A DNA stretch of 64,000 bases from Deinococcus humi. Lineage in GTDB: Bacteria > Deinococcota > Deinococci > Deinococcales > Deinococcaceae. This document shows, piece by piece, positions 38,259 through 47,794 of the stretch (its first letter is position 1; each line of letters starts with the position of its first letter). Where the stretch lies: assembly GCF_014201875.1 (NCBI RefSeq), contig NZ_JACHFL010000004.1:248001-312000 (forward strand), in the 5' to 3' direction. The notes beneath the pieces were generated by a model. It was not told the DNA's origin, did no database searches, and worked only from the letters and a program-made list of their open reading frames with translations. The position numbers and the translations under genes were made by a program.

Positions 38259-38694
38259 TTACTGCGGTCTGCTGCGGCGGGTGTTGTAGTTCTGGCTGAC
38301 AGCGCGTTTGCGGGCCAGTGGCTCGTCCAGGCTGAAGGCGACGTCCAGCTGCTCCAGGACTGCGGCCTCGCCGATCAGGCCGGGTGTCTTCAGATCCATC
38401 AGTCGATTGCGCTCCTGGATCAACGCGTCAAGGACAGGTGAAGGACAGCAATCCCACGGTGGCGTCATGACGGCTCAGTCGAGCGTTGACCTCGGCTTCA
38501 GGGCGGGTGGCGCGGTCCAGCGTAAGCAGGCGGTGCAGCCAGGCATTGGCCTTGTTCATAAAGTCGTCAATGCCGCCTGTCCAGTCGGGCGCGAGGTCCA
38601 GCATGTCAGCAAAGTCGCAGGACAACTCGTCCGTTGACAGCGTCTGTGATCCTACCGCCCGGAAACCATTTCGTGTTGCCGGGGGGGCGCGCAA
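38259..38694 (-). pseudogene. Frameshifted unrecognised gene
   Basis: Two leftward open frames overlap at 38428-38468 and together read as one protein: TDELSCDFADMLDLAPDW through ARLSRHDATVGLLSFT, then a phase change, then PVLDALIQERNRLMDLK to AFSLDEPLARKRAVSQ. The phase change falls within a CTGTCCTTCACCTGTCCTT stretch containing a short direct repeat, a site for slippage. The joined product would be about 130 residues and I do not recognise it. It begins around the end of the LacI gene on the same strand and may have been the next gene after it. A sequencing error is an alternative to a true pseudogene. Confidence 0.4.
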
Positions 38695-39713
38695 CTGCCG
38701 CGCACGATCAGCCGTCCGGGCAGGACCGCATGCTGCGCCGTCTTCTGTGGTGGCAGTCCACCTTCCAGCGCGCGCAACACCGCGTTAGCCGCCAGTTCGG
38801 CCATCTGCTCTACCGGCTGCTCGATCACCGTGATGGGCGGCTCGACCAGCGCGGTCCACGGATAGTTGTCGAAAGTCAGCAGAGAGAGGTCAGCGGGCAG
38901 GCTCAGACCCCGTTCCCGGATGGCCCGGAAAGCGCCGATGGCCTGGGTGCCGGTCAGGGCGATCAGGGCGCTGGGTGGATTGGGCAGGCCCAGCAACTCG
39001 TGAGTCAGGTGGTAGGCGGTGTCTTCTGTAAGTAGGGTCATGCGCTGGTATTCGGGCGGCACCTCCAGGCCGCGTTCACGCATGGCTTTAGGAAACGTCC
39101 GGGAACGGCCTTCCGGGTGCACCAGCGGATCGTAGGCCCCCAGGGCGGCGATCCGGGTGTGGCCCAGACCGTGCAGATGGGCCACGGCCTCACGCATCGC
39201 TTGGGCATTGTCGAGCATCACGCTGGGGAAGGCCGAACCGTCCGGAACATAGTCGTATTCCAGAATGAACAGGCCGCGTCCACGCAGGCGTTCCAGATAT
39301 TCCCGGCTGTCCTCACCATAGCCGGGCCGCAGCATGATGGCGGCCACGCGCTGGCCATACAGGCGGCGCAGTTCGGGCAGTTCCAGACGGGCACTGTACT
39401 CGTTCTCGCTGATGATCAGGGTGTAGTCGGCGGCCTTGAGGTGCCGGGCAGCGGCGCGGGCGAACTGCCCGAAGAAAGGTTCGACGATACTCGCCACCAC
39501 CAGCCCCACCGTGCGGCTCTGGCCGCCGCGCAGGCTGCCCGCACGCACGTCGGGTTCGTAATGCAGTTGCTCAATGGCCGCCTGGACCCGTAAGAGCGTC
39601 TCCGGCGTGAGCTTGTCCGGGTCGCGCAGGGCCCGTTTGGCTGTGGTGGGCGAGACTCCCGCCAGCCGCGCGACATCCTGAATCGTTGACACGAGGCCAT
39701 TGTAGAGGTTCAT
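38652..39713 (-). CDS. LacI-family transcriptional regulator
   Basis: 353 residues from the ATG at 39713; a GTG at 39692 would remove seven residues before the helix-turn-helix. N-terminal HTH TIQDVARLAGVSPTTAKRALRDPDKLTPETL, hinge region, then a periplasmic-binding-like sensor domain: RTVGLVVASIVEPFFGQFARA, DALA-type core, SALIALTGTQAIGAFRAIRERGL and LLTFDNYPWTALVEPPITVIEQPV. Divergent from the polyol transport operon, so polyol-responsive repression is likely. Gap of 267 bases contains the promoter. Confidence 0.92.
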   Translation of the reverse strand: MNLYNGLVSTIQDVARLAGVSPTTAKRALRDPDKLTPETLLRVQAAIEQLHYEPDVRAGSLRGGQSRTVGLVVASIVEPFFGQFARAAARHLKAADYTLIISENEYSARLELPELRRLYGQRVAAIMLRPGYGEDSREYLERLRGRGLFILEYDYVPDGSAFPSVMLDNAQAMREAVAHLHGLGHTRIAALGAYDPLVHPEGRSRTFPKAMRERGLEVPPEYQRMTLLTEDTAYHLTHELLGLPNPPSALIALTGTQAIGAFRAIRERGLSLPADLSLLTFDNYPWTALVEPPITVIEQPVEQMAELAANAVLRALEGGLPPQKTAQHAVLPGRLIVRGSCAPPRQHEMVSGR

Positions 39714-39809
39714 GGCCCATAGGTGCCCCAGCGAATGGTATTTGTCGTGTGGTGGTAAATCGCAGTGGTCCCGTGGCCATTTCTAGGAAACGCTGTTGTG
39801 AGTCCAAAA

Positions 39810-39847
39810 AATTGAATTTGACGAATGAAAAAATCTATGATTCAATT
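39810..39847 (+). promoter_or_regulatory. Promoter with inverted repeat upstream of the polyol operon
   Basis: A -35-like TTGAAT (39812-39817) and -10-like TATGAT (39836-39841) are 18 bases apart. The same boxes lie inside the inverted repeat AATTGAAT (39810-39817) and ATTCAATT (39840-39847), so a bound regulator would block both. Reads toward the binding-protein gene at 39981. LacI-type operators usually have a central CG, absent here, so which protein binds is open. Confidence 0.5.
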
Positions 39848-39980
39848 ATGGCCACGAGACCATTCATCAACTGATCGGGAAGTGTCCCGGTCGAACTGAG
39901 CGCGTCAGGCCCGCATGACCGGATTTGCCGCTCCTTGTCCTCGCCGCTCCGGAGTGCGCGGCGTTGCTGGAGGTTGACCC

Positions 39981-41312
39981 ATGAAACGACTGTTGTTCTT
40001 GACTCTTGCCCTGACCGCCACCGCTGCGCAGGCGGCCACCACCATCACCATCGCCACCGTGAACAACCCGGACATGGTGACCATGCAGAAACTGTCGCCG
40101 GAGTTCACCAAGAAGTATCCGGACATCAATGTGAAGTGGGTGGTGCTGCCCGAGAACGAGTTGCGTCAGAAGGTCACCCTGGACGTCGCCAGCAATGCGG
40201 GCAGCTTCGACGTCGCCACGGTGGGAGCCTACGAAGTGCCGATCTGGGCCAAGAACGGCTGGCTCGATCCGTTGACGCCGATGTTTGCCAAGAACGCCGA
40301 GATTGCCAAGAGCTACAATCTCAACGACATTATTCCTGGTGTCCGCAAGGCGCTAACCGTGAACGGCAATCTGTACGCCGTGCCCTTCTACGCCGAGAGC
40401 AGCATGACCTTTTACAACAAGGATCTGTTCAAGGCCGCCGGCATCTCCATGCCGCAAAACCCCACCTGGAGTCAGATCCAGGGCTTCGCGGCCAAGATCC
40501 ACAACCCTGGCAAAGGGGTGTACGGCATCTGCATGCGCGGGCTGCCCGGCTGGGGGGAGAACATGGCTGTTTTCAGCACCGTGATGAACACCTTCGGCGG
40601 GCGCTGGTACGACCAGGACTGGAAGGCGCAACTCGATTCGCCTGCCTGGAAGAACGCCATGACCTTTTACGTGGATACCCTGAAGAAGTACGGCCCTCCC
40701 GGCGCGACGGGGAACGGCTTTACCGAGAACCTCACCCTGATGAGCCAGGGCAAGTGTGGTATGTGGGTGGACGCCACCGTGGCTGCGGGCTTCCTGAGCG
40801 ATCCGAGCAGTTCCAAGATCACCAAATCCGTTGGCTTTGCCAACGCGCCCACTGGCCCCGGCACTCCCAAGGGCAACCACTGGTACTGGAGCTGGAACCT
40901 GGCGATTCCCAAGAGCACCAAGAAGGAGGATGCGGCCTTCAAGTTCATCACTTGGGCCACCAGCCAGGATTACATTGCGCTGGTCGCCAAGGAGAAGGGC
41001 ACCTGGGCCTCGGTCCCCCCCGGCACCCGCACCAGCACCTACAACAACCCCAACTACAAGAAGGCCGCCGGGGCCTTCAGCGGGCTGGTGCAGAGCGCTA
41101 TTAACAGCGCCGATGTGAACAACGCCACTAAGGACCCTGTGCCCTACTCGGGCATTCAATACGTTGCAATTCCTCAGTTCCAGGCGCTGGGCACGCAGGT
41201 CGGCCAGTTCCTGGCCGGGGCCATCAGTGGGCAGACCACCGTGGATCAGGCGCTCAAGCAGGCCCAGGACGCGGCCCAGAAGGCCGCCAAGGAAGGCGGT
41301 TACCAGAAATAG
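39981..41312 (+). CDS. Extracellular solute-binding protein, polyol/sugar ABC transporter
   Basis: 443 residues. Signal peptide MKRLLFLTLALTATAAQA then the mature start ATTITIATVNNPDM. Family 1 binding-protein fold, with TKKYPDINVKWVVLPENELRQKVTLDVASNAGSFD split at the hinge strand, ALTVNGNLYAVPFYAESSMTFYNKDLFKAAGI and YWSWNLAIPKSTKKEDAAFKFITWATS. This sequence style is that of mannitol/sorbitol (SmoE/MtlE) transporters. Captures sugar alcohol outside the membrane and delivers it to the two permeases encoded next. The 150-base gap behind it contains a perfect palindrome at 41351-41364. Confidence 0.92.
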   Translation: MKRLLFLTLALTATAAQAATTITIATVNNPDMVTMQKLSPEFTKKYPDINVKWVVLPENELRQKVTLDVASNAGSFDVATVGAYEVPIWAKNGWLDPLTPMFAKNAEIAKSYNLNDIIPGVRKALTVNGNLYAVPFYAESSMTFYNKDLFKAAGISMPQNPTWSQIQGFAAKIHNPGKGVYGICMRGLPGWGENMAVFSTVMNTFGGRWYDQDWKAQLDSPAWKNAMTFYVDTLKKYGPPGATGNGFTENLTLMSQGKCGMWVDATVAAGFLSDPSSSKITKSVGFANAPTGPGTPKGNHWYWSWNLAIPKSTKKEDAAFKFITWATSQDYIALVAKEKGTWASVPPGTRTSTYNNPNYKKAAGAFSGLVQSAINSADVNNATKDPVPYSGIQYVAIPQFQALGTQVGQFLAGAISGQTTVDQALKQAQDAAQKAAKEGGYQK

Positions 41313-41350
41313 AATCCGGCCCGCGCTTGACCGTCAAAAGAGGGGGGGCT

Positions 41351-41364
41351 GGGCAATATTGCCC
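41351..41364. repeat. Perfect 14-bp palindrome between binding protein and permease genes
   Basis: GGGCAATATTGCCC, with no loop, 39 bases after the binding-protein stop. In transport operons this gap often holds a stem that lowers downstream expression or protects the upstream mRNA; an operator is an alternative. The gap 41313-41462 holds no gene. Confidence 0.5.
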
Positions 41365-41462
41365 GTCTCCCTCTCAGCTTTGACCGAGAGGACTGCGCTA
41401 AGGGGCAAGGCCCACTCGCCTGTCGAGCGCTGAGACTGCCATCACCGCGATAAGGGGACCCC

Positions 41463-42392
<930 letters not shown>

Positions 42393-42393
42393 C

Positions 42394-43251
42394 ATGACGA
42401 CGATACCCAGCACTTCAGCGCCGGTCCGGCGGGACAAGAGCCGCATCAGGGTGCGGAACACTGTGCTGACCATCCTCACCTACCTGATCGCCATCGCCTT
42501 CCTGTTCCCGCTGGTGTGGATGTTTCTGGCCGCCTTCAAGACCGAAGCCGAGGCCTTTGCCAGTCCACCCGTCTTTGCCTTCACGCCCATTCTGGAAAAC
42601 TTCAAGAACGCGTTGCCCAGCTATTTTCCGGCGCTAAAGAACAGTCTGGTGGCCGCCGTCGGCAGCACGCTGCTGGCCTTCGCCCTGGGGCTGCCCGCCG
42701 CCTTTGCGCTGGCGGTCTACCCCACCCGCCGCGCGCAGGGCACGCTGACGTGGATGCTGTCTACCAAGATGATGCCGGCTGTGGGCGTGATCGTGCCGCT
42801 GTTTTTGTTGTTTCGTAATCTGCACTTGCTGGACACCCTACCGGGCCTCATCCTGATGTACACGACCATGAATCTGCCGCTGGTGGTCTGGATGATGCAC
42901 AGCTACATGACCGAGATCCCCTTTGCCATCTACGAGGCCGCCAAGGTAGACGGCGCGTCGGTGGCGCAGGAATTTTTCGGCATCGCGCTGCCCCTGTCCA
43001 CACCAGGCATGGCTGCTACCGCGCTGCTGGCGGTGATCTTCGCATGGAACGAGGTGTTTTTCGCCGTCAACCTGACCAGTTCGGACGCCGCGCCGCTGAG
43101 CGTGTTCATCAGTTCGTTCAAGACCAGCATGGGCCTGTTCTGGGCACAGATGAGCGCCGCCGCCGCGCTGACCGTGCTTCCGGTGCTGATCTTCGGCTGG
43201 GTGGCCCAGCGCCAGCTGGTGCGCGGCCTGAGCTTCGGGGCCGTCAAATAG
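42394..43251 (+). CDS. Polyol ABC transporter permease 2 (SmoG/MtlG-like)
   Basis: 285 residues, six membrane segments, start ATG one base after the previous stop. EAA loop YEAAKVDGASVAQEFFGIALPLSTPGMAATAL. The N-terminal VLTILTYLIAIAFLFPLVWMFLAAFKTEAEAF and the C-terminal VAQRQLVRGLSFGAVK are typical of the second subunit in mannitol/sorbitol transporters. Confidence 0.93.
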   Translation: MTTIPSTSAPVRRDKSRIRVRNTVLTILTYLIAIAFLFPLVWMFLAAFKTEAEAFASPPVFAFTPILENFKNALPSYFPALKNSLVAAVGSTLLAFALGLPAAFALAVYPTRRAQGTLTWMLSTKMMPAVGVIVPLFLLFRNLHLLDTLPGLILMYTTMNLPLVVWMMHSYMTEIPFAIYEAAKVDGASVAQEFFGIALPLSTPGMAATALLAVIFAWNEVFFAVNLTSSDAAPLSVFISSFKTSMGLFWAQMSAAAALTVLPVLIFGWVAQRQLVRGLSFGAVK

Positions 43252-43326
43252 CCCAGACGGCCAGGGGCTGCACTCGCCCCTCGTTCGCTCCCGCTCCCCT
43301 ATCCTCACCCAGCATGGAGACACCAC

Positions 43327-44001
43327 ATGGTCGCCCCACCGTCTGACGGACAATTCAGCCAAAGTCAGCCGCCAGCGGTTCATGCCACCCTGGACGAACT
43401 GGTGGCACGGGCGCGGGCGATGATGACCGTCGGCGAGCGGCGCATCCTGGGGATTGTCGGTGCGCCGGGGGCAGGCAAGTCCACCCTCTGCACGGCGCTC
43501 CTTGAAGCCCTGGGCGGTGACGCGGCGCTGGTGGCCATGGACGGCTTTCACCTGGCGAACACGGAACTCGAGCGGCTGGGCCGACGCGGGCGCAAGGGCG
43601 CACCGGACACCTTCGATGCGGACGGCTACGCCGCTTTGCTGGCAAGGCTGCGCGTGGAAACGCACCGGACGATCTATGCCCCCACCTTTGACCGGCAGCT
43701 TGAGGAGTCCATCGGCAGCGCCGTTGCCGTGCCCGCAGGCACGCCTCTGGTTCTGACCGAGGGCAATTACCTGTTGCTGCCGGACGGAAGCTGGGGTCAG
43801 GTGAGATCGCAGCTGGACGCCGTGTGGTTTCTGGACGTTCCTGAAGACTCGCGTCTCTCGCGTCTGGTGGCACGACACGTCGCTTTCGGCAAAGCGCCCG
43901 CCGACGCCCAACGTTGGGTGGACGCGGTGGACGGACCAAACGCCGCCACCATCAAGCTCACCCGCGCCCGCGCCGATCTGATCGTGCAAATCGTCGAGTA
44001 A
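43327..44001 (+). CDS. Nucleoside/sugar kinase-like P-loop protein
   Basis: 224 residues; ATG with GGAGA 7 nt upstream. Uridine kinase/pantothenate kinase-like fold: P-loop LGIVGAPGAGKSTLCTALLEAL, then ALVAMDGFHLANTELERLGRRGRKGAPDTFDADGY, TEGNYLLLPDGSWGQVRS and a LID-like RLSRLVARHVAFGKAPADAQRW. This group (often called nucleoside/nucleotide kinase, YggC/FrcK-like) is frequent in sugar and polyol operons, where it may phosphorylate fructose or another ketose made by the dehydrogenases. Positioned between permease and dehydrogenase genes. Confidence 0.88.
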   Translation: MVAPPSDGQFSQSQPPAVHATLDELVARARAMMTVGERRILGIVGAPGAGKSTLCTALLEALGGDAALVAMDGFHLANTELERLGRRGRKGAPDTFDADGYAALLARLRVETHRTIYAPTFDRQLEESIGSAVAVPAGTPLVLTEGNYLLLPDGSWGQVRSQLDAVWFLDVPEDSRLSRLVARHVAFGKAPADAQRWVDAVDGPNAATIKLTRARADLIVQIVE

Positions 44002-44048
44002 CATCTCCTTTCCCTCCCGGTCTCGACCCTTTTTCTGGAGCGTTCTTC

Positions 44049-45566
44049 ATGACCAAGCTCAAACTCTCGGCGCTGGGTCAACTCGGCCCCGATGTGGCCA
44101 TTCCCCATTACGATCCCCGCACCCTGACCACCGGCATCGTCCATTTTGGCGTGGGCGGCTTTCACCGCTCGCATCAGGCCATGTACCTCGATCGCGTGCT
44201 CAACGCCGGGGGGAGTACAAACTGGGGCATCTGCGGCGTGGGTGTGCTGCCCGGCGACGCGAGGATGCGGGATGTGCTGAAGGATCAGGACGGTCTTTAT
44301 ACCCTGGTCACCAAGGCTCCATCGGGTGAGACCGAAACACGGGTTATTGGCGCCATCCACGAGTTTCTCTTCGCGCCCGACGATCCCGAAAAGGTAATCG
44401 AGACCCTGGCCGCTCCTGCCACCCGTATCGTCTCGTTGACCGTCACTGAAGGTGGCTACAGCCTCAACAACGCGACAGGCGAGTTCGATCCCACGGGCGC
44501 TGACATCGCCCATGACCTGCAACCCGGTGCGGTGCCCAGATCCGTCTTCGGGCTGATTACCGAGGGCCTGCGCCGCCGCCGCGAGCGTGGTATCCCACCC
44601 TTCACGGTGATGTCCTGCGACAACATCCAGGGCAACGGCCACGTGACTCAGGCGGTGCTGTCGGCCTTCGCCCGCCTGAAAGACGCGCAACTGGGTGCGT
44701 GGATCGCCCGGGAAGTCGCCTTTCCCAACTCGATGGTGGACCGGATCACGCCCATGACCACCGACGGGGATCGCGAAGCCCTGCTCGCGCAGTCGGGGAT
44801 TGAAGACGCCTGGCCGGTCATTGGTGAGAGTTTCACGCAGTGGGTGCTCGAGGACCATTTCACGCTGGGCCGGCCCCCTCTGGAAACCGTAGGTGTGCAG
44901 GTGGTGGCCGATGTGGAGCCGTACGAACTGATGAAACTGCGCCTGCTGAACGCCGCGCATCAGGCGATGGGCTACCTCGGCCTGCTCGCCGGGTACACCT
45001 ATGTCCACCAGGTCTGCCGCATGCCTGTCTTCGTGGATTTCCTGCTGGGTTACATGGCCCGCGAGGGCGCGCCAACGCTGAAGCCCGTTCCTGGCATGGA
45101 TCTGGACGCCTACCAGCACGAACTGATCGAGCGCTTTGCCAGCCCCGCCATCCAGGACACCCTGGCCCGGCTGATCTTCGACGGTTCCGAGCGCATTCCT
45201 AAATTCCTGCTGCCGGTGGTGCGTGAGCAACTCGCGCGGGAGGGCGAGATCAGCCACGCCGCGCTGGTGGTGGCATCCTGGGCAGCCTATCTGGAAGCGG
45301 TGCAGGGCGGCGAGACGGTTCCCCCCTTGCAGGATCAACGCGCCGCGCAGTTGCTGAGAGCAGTTCGGTGCGAAGCGGCCCAGCCGGGCGCGTTCCTGGA
45401 CTTAAAGGAACTGTTCGGCGACCTTGGCGAGAATGCCCGTTTCAGGGCCGCGTACCTGGCCGCCCGCGAGAGCCTGCGTCGGCACGGGGCCGTCGGCGCA
45501 ATCGAAGTGCTGGAGGCAGCCCGCCAGGCTGCTCCGGCACAGTCGCTTATCGGACACCAGTCCTAA
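44049..45566 (+). CDS. Mannitol 2-dehydrogenase / fructuronate reductase family
   Basis: 505 residues from the ATG at 44049; the same frame is open further upstream but over the kinase gene. Long-chain polyol dehydrogenase: GIVHFGVGGFHRSHQAMYLDRVL (NAD fold), SLTVTEGGYSLN, TVMSCDNIQGNGHVT, FPNSMVDRITPMTT, LVIGESF-type ETVGVQVVADVEPYELMKLRLLNAAHQAMGYL, split for length, with the catalytic Lys of the KxxxxNxxH motif in KLRLLNAAH. Oxidises mannitol or arabitol to the ketose with NAD. Main enzyme of the polyol operon. Confidence 0.93.
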   Translation: MTKLKLSALGQLGPDVAIPHYDPRTLTTGIVHFGVGGFHRSHQAMYLDRVLNAGGSTNWGICGVGVLPGDARMRDVLKDQDGLYTLVTKAPSGETETRVIGAIHEFLFAPDDPEKVIETLAAPATRIVSLTVTEGGYSLNNATGEFDPTGADIAHDLQPGAVPRSVFGLITEGLRRRRERGIPPFTVMSCDNIQGNGHVTQAVLSAFARLKDAQLGAWIAREVAFPNSMVDRITPMTTDGDREALLAQSGIEDAWPVIGESFTQWVLEDHFTLGRPPLETVGVQVVADVEPYELMKLRLLNAAHQAMGYLGLLAGYTYVHQVCRMPVFVDFLLGYMAREGAPTLKPVPGMDLDAYQHELIERFASPAIQDTLARLIFDGSERIPKFLLPVVREQLAREGEISHAALVVASWAAYLEAVQGGETVPPLQDQRAAQLLRAVRCEAAQPGAFLDLKELFGDLGENARFRAAYLAARESLRRHGAVGAIEVLEAARQAAPAQSLIGHQS

Positions 45567-45680
45567 ATTCCTGCCTGAGATCCAGCCTCCTTGAGTGGAG
45601 AGCCGCGAACAGCACTGTGTGACCTGCCCGCTGATCGGGTACCTTCTCCTCCCCCATTCCTTTCCCACTGAGGCCTTTCC

Positions 45681-46778
45681 ATGACTTCCATTGAGCATCC
45701 TGCAACCACTATTGAAGCGCGGTCCTCCCGCACCAGCGTGCTGACCGGCACTCGCGAACTCGGCTGGGAAACGCGCGAGGTGCCCGCCCCTGGTCCGCAC
45801 GAGGTGCGGGTGCGGGTGCGGCGCATCGGCGTGTGCGGCAGCGACGTGCATTACTACACGCACGGGCGCATCGGTTCTTTCGTGGTGGAGGCGCCGCTGG
45901 TGCTGGGCCACGAGGTCATGGGTGTGGTCGAGGCGCTGGGCGAGAACGTGACCCGTCTGAGCGTGGGAGACCGGGTGGCGCTGGAGCCGGGCTATCCCTG
46001 CCGCCGCTGCACGTACTGCAAGCGCGGGGAGTACAACCTGTGCCCGGAGATGACCTTTATGGCGACGCCCCCGGTGGACGGCGCGCTGGCCGAGTACGTG
46101 ATCTGGCCCGACGACTTCGCCTTTCCCCTGCCCGACAGCATCAGTGACGATGCCGGCGCGCTGCTGGAGCCGCTCGCCGTGGGCGTGTGGGCGGCGCGTA
46201 AGGGGGCGGTGACGCCAGGGGACAGCGTGGCGGTCTTCGGCGCTGGCCCCATCGGCTGCACCACCATCCAGGCCGCGAAGGCGGCGGGGGCCACCACCAT
46301 CATTGCGGTCGATCTGGAGGACTTCCGGCTGGACCTGGCCCGCAAGGTGGGGGCCACTCACAGCCTCAATGCCAGACATCAGGACGTCCTGGCCGTGATC
46401 CGCGAACTGACGCGCCGTGACCTCCCCCCGTCCCACGCCGGGGTGGACGTGGCTTTCGAGACGGCGGGTAGCCTGCCCACCACCCGGATGACGCTGGCCG
46501 CGCCGCGCCCCGGCGGGCGGGCGGTGCTGGTCGGTCTGCCACCAGACCCCGAGGTCAGCCTGGACATCGTGTCGGCGGCCAGCCGCGAGGTCACCCTGCG
46601 CGGCGTGTTCCGCTACGCCAACTGCTATCCGGCAGCGATCGACCTGGTCGCCAGCGGAGCGGTTGATCTGGACCTTCTGATTACGCACCGATACGCCTTT
46701 GACCAGACGCCAGAGGCCTTTGCGTTTGCGGATCTCGAGAAGAAGACCAGCATGAAGGTGATGATCGAGGTGGGCTGA
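45681..46778 (+). CDS. Zinc-dependent sorbitol/xylitol dehydrogenase
   Basis: 365 residues. Medium-chain alcohol dehydrogenase with both zinc sites: catalytic [13 protein letters not shown] and [10 protein letters not shown], and structural [23 protein letters not shown] site [24 protein letters not shown] and [18 protein letters not shown]. The YTHGRIG and EPLAVG context is that of sorbitol (L-iditol) dehydrogenase, converting sorbitol or xylitol to fructose or xylulose. Last gene of the polyol operon, 114 bases after the mannitol-type enzyme. The next 136 bases contain no gene. Confidence 0.92.
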   Translation: MTSIEHPATTIEARSSRTSVLTGTRELGWETREVPAPGPHEVRVRVRRIGVCGSDVHYYTHGRIGSFVVEAPLVLGHEVMGVVEALGENVTRLSVGDRVALEPGYPCRRCTYCKRGEYNLCPEMTFMATPPVDGALAEYVIWPDDFAFPLPDSISDDAGALLEPLAVGVWAARKGAVTPGDSVAVFGAGPIGCTTIQAAKAAGATTIIAVDLEDFRLDLARKVGATHSLNARHQDVLAVIRELTRRDLPPSHAGVDVAFETAGSLPTTRMTLAAPRPGGRAVLVGLPPDPEVSLDIVSAASREVTLRGVFRYANCYPAAIDLVASGAVDLDLLITHRYAFDQTPEAFAFADLEKKTSMKVMIEVG

Positions 46779-46914
46779 GGGGCAGTGCTTGCGGGAAGGG
46801 CAGCCGGTTCATCGCCTTCCCTTCAGCATTCCTTGAAGTAGGTCCGGCACGTAGCACAGCAGACACAAGTGGCCCGCGTTGTGTCACAGCATGGACCCCA
46901 CTCAAGGAGGCCCC

Positions 46915-47784
46915 ATGCCCGACCGACCAACGTCAGAGGATTTCAAGAACGCACAGAGCCTGCCCTATCCAGCCAGGCAGTCTGAAATGGATATCCAGCC
47001 GCAGACGGACCTGAAAGAGTATCGGGCCGCCGACAAGCTCAGGGGCAAGGTCGCCCTGGTCACCGGCGCAGACTCGGGAATCGGGCGCGCCGTCGCGCTG
47101 GCATTTGCCCTGGAAGGTGCCCAGGTGGCCATTCTCTATAACGAGAATGACGGTGACGCGCAGGTGACGAAGCAACTGGTGGAGGAGCGCGGCGGACATT
47201 GTCTGGTGATCAAGGCCGATGTACGCGATAAGGCTGCCTGCACCGACGCTGTGAAGCAGACTGTCGACGCCTACGGCGGTCTGAACGTGCTGGTCAACAA
47301 CGCTGCGTTTCAGGCGACTCAGGACAGCATTCTGGATATCAGCGAGGAGCAGCTGCGGCGCACGCTGGAAACCAATCTCTTCGGCTACGTTTTCATGATT
47401 CAGGCGGCTCTTCCGCACCTGCACGAGGGCGACGCCATTATTAACACTGGCTCGATAGTCGGCGAGACGGGCAATCCCATGCTGGTGGATTACACCGCCT
47501 CCAAAGGGGGCATCCACGCGCTGACCAAATCGCTGGCGCTGCAATTCGGGAAACTGGGCAATGGCGTGCGCATCAACGCCGTGCTGCCGGGTCCGGTCTG
47601 GACCCCCAATATCCCCGGCACCATGCCGCTTGACGAGGTGCAGAAGTTCGGCCACGAGGTGGCATTGGGTCGCCCCGGTCAGCCTGAGGAACTGGCCCCC
47701 GCGTACGTTTACCTGGCCTGCCAGGACAGCTCCTTCGTGACGGGTACATTGCTTCAGGTGACTGGCGGCAAGCTCTCCTCATGA
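46915..47784 (+). CDS. SDR-family oxidoreductase (stress-type, GSP39-like)
   Basis: 289 residues from the ATG at 46915, set by AAGGAGG just upstream. Long N-terminal lead ending LRGKVALVTGADSGIGRAVALAF (cofactor loop), LNVLVNNAAFQ, then NTGSIVGETGNPMLVDYTASKGGIHAL with a complete Ser-Tyr-Lys triad, and INAVLPGPVWTPNIPGTMPLDEVQKFG. This is the pattern of general stress protein 39/YhdF-type dehydrogenases, NAD(P)-dependent with broad alcohol/aldehyde substrates. 11 bases before the GH1-like gene. Confidence 0.9.
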   Translation: MPDRPTSEDFKNAQSLPYPARQSEMDIQPQTDLKEYRAADKLRGKVALVTGADSGIGRAVALAFALEGAQVAILYNENDGDAQVTKQLVEERGGHCLVIKADVRDKAACTDAVKQTVDAYGGLNVLVNNAAFQATQDSILDISEEQLRRTLETNLFGYVFMIQAALPHLHEGDAIINTGSIVGETGNPMLVDYTASKGGIHALTKSLALQFGKLGNGVRINAVLPGPVWTPNIPGTMPLDEVQKFGHEVALGRPGQPEELAPAYVYLACQDSSFVTGTLLQVTGGKLSS

Positions 47785-47794
47785 CGATGCGACC

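Noticed and set aside
42838..44004. 388-residue open frame on the minus strand
   Set aside because: Antisense to the second permease and the kinase, with no domain features.
43797..45338. 513-residue open frame on the minus strand
   Set aside because: Antisense to the mannitol-type dehydrogenase, which has clear family motifs; no motif in the antisense reading.
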